A DNA stretch of 64,000 nucleotides. It comes from Unio delphinus. Its lineage: Eukaryota; Mollusca; Bivalvia; Unionida; Unionidae. Below are positions 55,930 through 64,000 of this stretch, one piece after another. The stretch lies in NCBI GenBank assembly GCA_029339505.1, contig JAQISU010000179.1, positions 11,934,501 to 11,998,500 on the forward strand, written 5' to 3'. How positions within the stretch are numbered: the stretch's first letter is position 1; every line of letters begins with the position of its first letter. The notes under the pieces are model-generated. The model was given only the letters and a program-made list of their open reading frames with translations, made no database searches and was not told the origin of the DNA. The position numbers and the translations under genes are program-made.

Positions 55930-56180
55930 ATACCAAAGGTCATTCAACAAAAAAGTGAGAGATGGTCTGCATACCCAAAGAAAGCTGATCAACAGTACCT
56001 GTATATTCCAGAAATAAATATGAAAATATTGAAATGAGGTTAGATGATAGAGTTGGCATGAACCAGCCAGTTGTTTTGGACATAAATGATCCTAGGTGAA
56101 TATCTGATGTACTTGCTCCAATACCACCACCTGCAGAAGAGATTGTTACAAAGCAGAAATCTCATTTTAAGTTAAAATGA
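55930..56180 (+). pseudogene. Exon-like piece 4 inside the DNA transposon
   Basis: The acceptor is ttcttgtcag. The frame reads KSERWSAYPKKADQQYLYIP, then a frameshift into EMRLDDRVGMNQPVVLDIND, then a TGA, then VLAPIPPPAEEIVTKQKS and a final stop. The order of a KSxRW block, a YLYIPE block and a Pro-rich APIPPP end fits one ancestral protein together with piece 3. Confidence 0.6.
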
Positions 56181-56936
56181 TTTAGGCCTTTTAGTCCGGT
56201 AATACCTGTTAATATCAAATTGTTATGGAGAGACTATTCTAGTGATTGTATGGTAAGAAATGTTCTCTACCATGGACCCATATAGACTTTGACTAAGTCT
56301 TTTTTGAAGTGCCTACCATGAGCTGAAGTCCAGCATCTGTTTGATTTCCATGTAGCAGTATATCTTCAGATTACTGTTGATTATGTTCTTAAAGCTTTTA
56401 AAAAAAACATGCATTTTAACAACAAGATGTAAAACCTTTTCTAACTTTTCATACCCATTGCATTTATACTTGTCTTATATGTATGTTTAGATTGAGGTAA
56501 ATGCAGTGTATTTTGGCCATATGATGTATAAAAAAAGCACAGCAGAGGCTATACATTGTAAATCATTTAATCTAATAGAAGTAACAAGATTAAAATCATG
56601 TAATTACAAGTCTGTATTATTGCATAATAAAGTACTTTTTAATAATTTTATTTTCTAAATGTTTTGTGTAAAATTGCAGTCAGAAAGATTTGTAGTATAC
56701 TTTGAAAAAGAAAAAAATGTACATTGGAGCAAATGAATTCAATCCATACTCTTCATCTTGATTTAATTGATCCCGCTAAACATGCCATTAAAGGTTCACA
56801 TACAGTTTTAAACTGATTTTATAAAGAAAATAATGCTGTTAACTTCTGTCTTTTTTTAATTATAAAATAAATAAATTAGAAATGATATTCACCGACTATA
56901 TTTGTTAACAAATTACTATTTACATACTGGTGTTGA
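56181..56936. other. Transposon interior, nothing recognised
   Basis: AT-rich; no convincing coding remnant. Confidence 0.45.
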
Positions 56937-57252
56937 CCGTCCCAGTGGCCTAGTGTTAAGAGCATCCACCTCATATGCAAGAGGTTGGGGTCCTTGATCC
57001 CTGGCCAAGTCATACCAAACACATAAAAATGGTATTAACAGCTGCCTCATTTGGTGCTCAGCATTAAGAGGTTAGTGTATGGACTGGTCGTCCTACTGTC
57101 AGGATAATGTAACTGGGATGGATGTCATGCTACATGTCTGCGGCATGATGCCTTAGTGCTAGACATCACTATAAACTGCCACACTTCAAACATCATAGCA
57201 ATATGACTCAAAAATTGTTCAAGGTATGTTAAAAATCAAAATCACACACACT
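56937..57252 (+). mobile_element. tRNA-derived SINE, type 1, copy E (inserted in the DNA transposon)
   Basis: The A-box-like CAGTGGCCTAGTG and B-box-like GGTCCTTGATCCC (diverged) precede a complete body and a short (CA)n tail at about 57245. Its position inside the transposon dates it as younger than that insertion. Confidence 0.88.
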
Positions 57253-57516
57253 GTTACAATTTTGAAACAGAATTTGGCATATTTCCATCACTGTATAGTA
57301 GGCCCAATTTCATGAACTTGAGCAGTGATATATTGTTGCAAACAGGGTTAATGGTCAGTTATCAATTAAAACACCCCTGTGAATGTGTAAGAGTTTGTTT
57401 GTCTGTGTAGGCTAATTAGTATCAACACTGGTAGCATGACCCCTGCATTCCTGAATTTGATATGTATATCTGAGCCAGTTTTGCATTGTAATTCGTACAT
57501 TATATATACTAATCAG

Positions 57517-57518
<2 letters not shown>

Positions 57519-57551
<33 letters not shown>
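57519..57551. repeat. (GT)n microsatellite
   Basis: Uninterrupted GT dinucleotides. Confidence 0.97.
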
Positions 57552-57553
<2 letters not shown>

Positions 57554-57835
57554 CTAGCTACCCTAATTTTAAAAGAAATGCAATAGGAAACATACATGGG
57601 GGTGAGGGCATGGGCTTAATTTCAATATTTGTTTCTCTGCAGTAGTTTGTTTAGGTGATGTACTAAAGTTTGGCATTGAGTAAATGGTAATCACTTTTGT
57701 CAAAAGTATCAAAAAAAAAACAAGCACAAGATACTAAAACATCAATGTAATTTCTATAGAACTGTCTAGTATTTTGGAATGGGATGTCTGTAATCAATCT
57801 GTTATATTAATGGTACACTAGTTTCTCATATAAAA

Positions 57836-58036
57836 TGTCTCTGAGAGACAAAGAGAAAGGAAGAACGGAGGCAGACATTAGACGGACTGGATGCAATTGG
57901 ACTACCAGTCCAGAGAAAGATCATACAGATGAGTAGGAACACAGGACAGGAGGAAAATCAATTACAGTCAGATGATAAAATAGGCCCTAACTTGGTCGAG
58001 TTAAAGACGAGTGATAGGGTTTTAATTTGAGTTTCA
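57836..58036 (+). pseudogene. Possible coding remnant near the right end of the DNA transposon
   Basis: Purine-rich stretch whose frame reads LDAIGLPVQRKIIQMS and then continues about 35 codons to a TGA. The LxAIGLPV core is reminiscent of SAP-like helices, but a chance frame cannot be excluded. Confidence 0.3.
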
Positions 58037-59368
58037 TTTGAGAGATGACTGTTATTTAATGATATTAAATTGTTGTTTATTTGACTTTCACATTTTGTGT
58101 ACTCATTAATTTAACTGTTGGCACCACTGACTGGGAGCTCTGAGCATTGCATCTCTCTATCACTACTTCAATTCCTCATAAAAACAAGCCGGGAGGTCTT
58201 TTGTAATAATTTAAATAATATTGGGAGCACCCCTCCCAACCTAAATAACACGGAAAATCTCTATATATTATATGCCATAATTATTCTTAGATGATATCCT
58301 TCATTTTTATGCCTGACTGTACTCTTGAATTAAAGTTATGTCTGTACATGCACATTTGTACATATATAAGTTTAGTACATTACATAATATATAACAGTTT
58401 TACAGTGTATGCAGCTGTGTACATTCATCTGGGTATTTATATAAAGGGTATAATTATTTCTATGATAAATGAACACATTTAAAAAACTGAAAATTTGATG
58501 CATTTAATTGGTGTCAAGTATATTTGATTTAGTTGTAATAAGACGGCTGATGATGCACATATTATGTGATATAAGTATTGAATGTTGCTTTTGATGAACT
58601 AGTATTTAAGTCTTAAAAACCTTATTCTGTTTCCAGAGTCAATTGTTTTCACATGTAATTGAAATTAATGAGCAGTATCTGGATAGAATAGTATCCTAGT
58701 GTTTGTAGTTCTGTTGATATTTACAAGCCAATCTTTATTCATGAAACACTGCAACAAGTTTTGCTTTCTCAACTCATGACTATGCGTTATTTATCATTTA
58801 ACTTAATGTGTTACTGTATATGCGCAATTAAAATCGTGTTCACCAGTGTACTTTCGTTGTTTACATCCTTTGCATCCCATGACAATGCTAGTCAACTTCA
58901 ATTCATGTTTTTAATAAGCAGTCTCCTCACAATCTCAAAAACACGACAAGTAAACATTTTCAAGAATCGCCCCTTAAAGGAACCTCTTATTGTCAGGATT
59001 TTCCATCGTATTGACTTTTTTGCCTACTTATTGTAATTTATCATATATAATGAGAAATCTATAAGCAATACATATATTGTGGGTGACTATAATGAACTTA
59101 GGAGAAGGACAGACGAAGAATAGGGCAATAATTACTCGAAAGCGAAACATATGCTTACCTCGACTTCATGTGACACTACGACTACGGAGAAGATCGGTAA
59201 ATTCCGTTTCTGCATAATTAATTAGCAATCCGTACAGAAAATCGTTATATTTTCATTGATTAAACTTACAGATGTACATTTTTTGAAACTGAATGACCTG
59301 TAATTACTCATTATTTCTACTATACTTTTCATAATATCATGCATTTGCAAGAACAAAAAAGTCGAAAA
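58037..59368. other. Transposon interior, nothing recognised
   Basis: AT-rich; the 91-codon frame at 58761 has no domain. Confidence 0.45.
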
Positions 59369-59389
59369 ACTTAGGTTGTATGCCTTTAA

Positions 59390-59625
59390 AAAATGTCTAA
59401 ATCATGTCTTTGTACTTGTATTACAAGAAGAGTACAATTCGTAACATTACAATATCATCCCTTTAAAAACATGTCTAAATCATGTCTTTGTACATGGTAT
59501 TAAAAGAAGAGTACAATTCGTAACATTACAATATCATCCCTTTTTAAACATGTCTAAATCATGTCTTTGTACTTGGTATTGAAAGAAGAGTACAATTCGT
59601 AACATTACAATATCATCCCTTTTTC
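59390..59625. repeat. 78-79 bp tandem repeat, three copies, right of the DNA transposon
   Basis: ATGTCTAAATCATGTCTTTG recurs at 59393, 59471 and 59550. Each unit ends AATATCATCCCTTT, so each unit boundary offers a TTAA-like site. Confidence 0.95.
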
Positions 59626-59674
59626 AAACCATACGTCTTCAGTGACTACTACAGTCAGTTTTATTTTTTCCACG

Positions 59675-62775
<3,101 letters not shown>

Positions 62776-63435
62776 ACTCCGATATGTATTGTGGCAATAG
62801 GTATGGTATCCGATATGTATTGTTTCAATAGGTCTGATATCCGATATGTATTGTGGCATTAGGTCTGGTATCCGATATGTATTGTAGCAATAGGTATGGT
62901 ATCCGATATGTATTGTGGCATTAGGTCTGGTATCCGATATGTATTGTGGCAATAGGTCTGATATCCGATATGCATTTTGGAAATAGGTTTGGTATCCGAT
63001 ATGTATTGTGGCAATAGGTCTGGTATCCGATATGTATTTTGGCAATAGGTCTGGTATCCGATATGTATTGTGGCAATAAGTCTGGTATCCGATATGTATT
63101 TTGGCAATCGGTCTGGTATCCGATATTTTTTGTGGCAATAAGTCTGGTATCCGATATGTATTTTAGCAATAGGTCTGGTATCCGATATGTATTGTGGCAA
63201 TAAGTCTGGTATCCGATATGTATTGTGGCAATAGGTTTGGTATCCGATATATATTTTGGCAATAGATCTGGTATCCGATATGTATTGTGGCAATAAGTCT
63301 GGTATCCGATATGTATTTTGGCAATCTCGTCTGGTATCCGATATGTTTTGTGGCAATATGACTGGTATCCGATATGTACTGTGGTAAAAGGTCTGGTATC
63401 CGATATGTATTGTAGCAACAGGTCTGGTATCTTTT
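62776..63435. repeat. 31-bp minisatellite, about 21 copies
   Basis: Units contain TGGTATCCGATATGTATTGT followed by GGCAATAGGTC. Because 31 is not a multiple of three and the units have no minus-strand stop in any phase, all three minus frames stay open over 125-186 codons. Non-coding. Confidence 0.96.
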
Positions 63436-64000
63436 CAGTCATATGCAGGTATAGTAAATTATTTATACATCCTAGTATCAATTTGTGAAATTAATATTTC
63501 AGATGAATGATATGGGATATTACGTCGCCAGTGGTGTTCAAGTACCTTCAAAACGGTATGGCATGGGGACAGAACATTTTCAATTATGCAAACAATGCTG
63601 AGGAATAACTAACTGCAGCTCGGTAAGGCAGCATCATTACAGAGACGATTTAAACGGCACTCCTGTCTGAGTATGTGGAGAAGGCGCCCAAATAAATGAA
63701 TGATATTATTTGATGCCCCATCCATGTTAATGAAATACGTATAATACAATTATGCCAAAACGAAATCCCTAATTAACCAAACAAGTAAATGTAAATTAAA
63801 GGTTTGGCGGTACACAATACATCAAAACTACGAAACAATCCAATCCCATCAATGTTTAGCTATTTTATCTATGATATGGGATCTAGGTTTTATTTCTCTT
63901 CTCCCATTATCACGTTTTAATATCGCCATACAACAAGCTACTTATGAAATTAATTTTACAAATAGGTCAGGTGTCTTTTGAGCTTTGTAATAAAACTCAT
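63436..64000. other. Nothing recognised
   Basis: No feature is supported to the window end. Confidence 0.45.

Larger units (their letters stand above)
52593..59385. mobile_element. TTAA-flanked DNA transposon with 17-bp terminal inverted repeats
   Basis: The left end AGGCATACAACCTAAGT (52593-52609) is matched exactly by its reverse complement at 59369-59385. TTAA flanks both ends (52589-52592 and 59386-59389). TTAA duplications with termini starting AGG resemble the Kolobok superfamily; piggyBac also uses TTAA but has different termini. The inside contains decayed, exon-like plus-strand coding pieces and a later SINE. No intact transposase was found, so the copy is probably dead. The superfamily is inferred from ends only. 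Confidence 0.75.

Overview
This is eukaryotic, AT-rich, intron-bearing DNA. It has one recognisable host gene, very dense simple repeats and minisatellites, tRNA-derived SINEs, non-LTR retrotransposons and a DNA transposon. The receptor type, the SINEs and the I-like and CR1/L2-like elements fit a lophotrochozoan invertebrate, most likely a mollusc. The species cannot be fixed from the sequence.

Host gene. A cholecystokinin/sulfakinin-type rhodopsin-family GPCR lies on the minus strand, in three coding exons at 31454-31037, 4608-4243 and 1846-1287. The junctions keep frame and have GT/AG sites, and give a 447-residue receptor. The first coding intron is 26.4 kb and the second 2.4 kb, so nearly everything between 1.8 and 31 kb is intronic. 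That includes minisatellites with 16-, 26-, 33-, 43- and 48-bp units, SINEs, three CR1/L2-like fragments, a three-copy dispersed repeat and a strong hairpin.

Upstream of the receptor (31.5-42.2 kb) there are microsatellites, a 70-bp triplication, a SINE, and a CR1/L2-like retrotransposon nested inside another SINE. No other host gene is recognised.

I-like retrotransposon (about 42.4-49.7 kb, minus strand). It has ORF1 (gag-like, CCHC knuckles), then ORF2 (endonuclease, reverse transcriptase, RNase H, terminal zinc knuckle). ORF2 is broken only by a 16-base homopolymer frameshift and one in-frame stop. ORF1 and ORF2 overlap in ATGGCTAA. The presumed 3' UTR carries a triplicated two-hairpin module and a duplicated third hairpin, in which paired bases change together between copies.

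TTAA-flanked DNA transposon (52593-59385). It has 17-bp perfect terminal inverted repeats and TTAA at both ends, sits at a tandem-repeat boundary, and contains decayed exon-like coding pieces on the plus strand plus a later SINE.

The last part (59.6-64 kb) has a large compound microsatellite, a 31-bp minisatellite and otherwise featureless AT-rich DNA. Apart from the receptor and ORF1/ORF2, most long open frames here are low-complexity artefacts.
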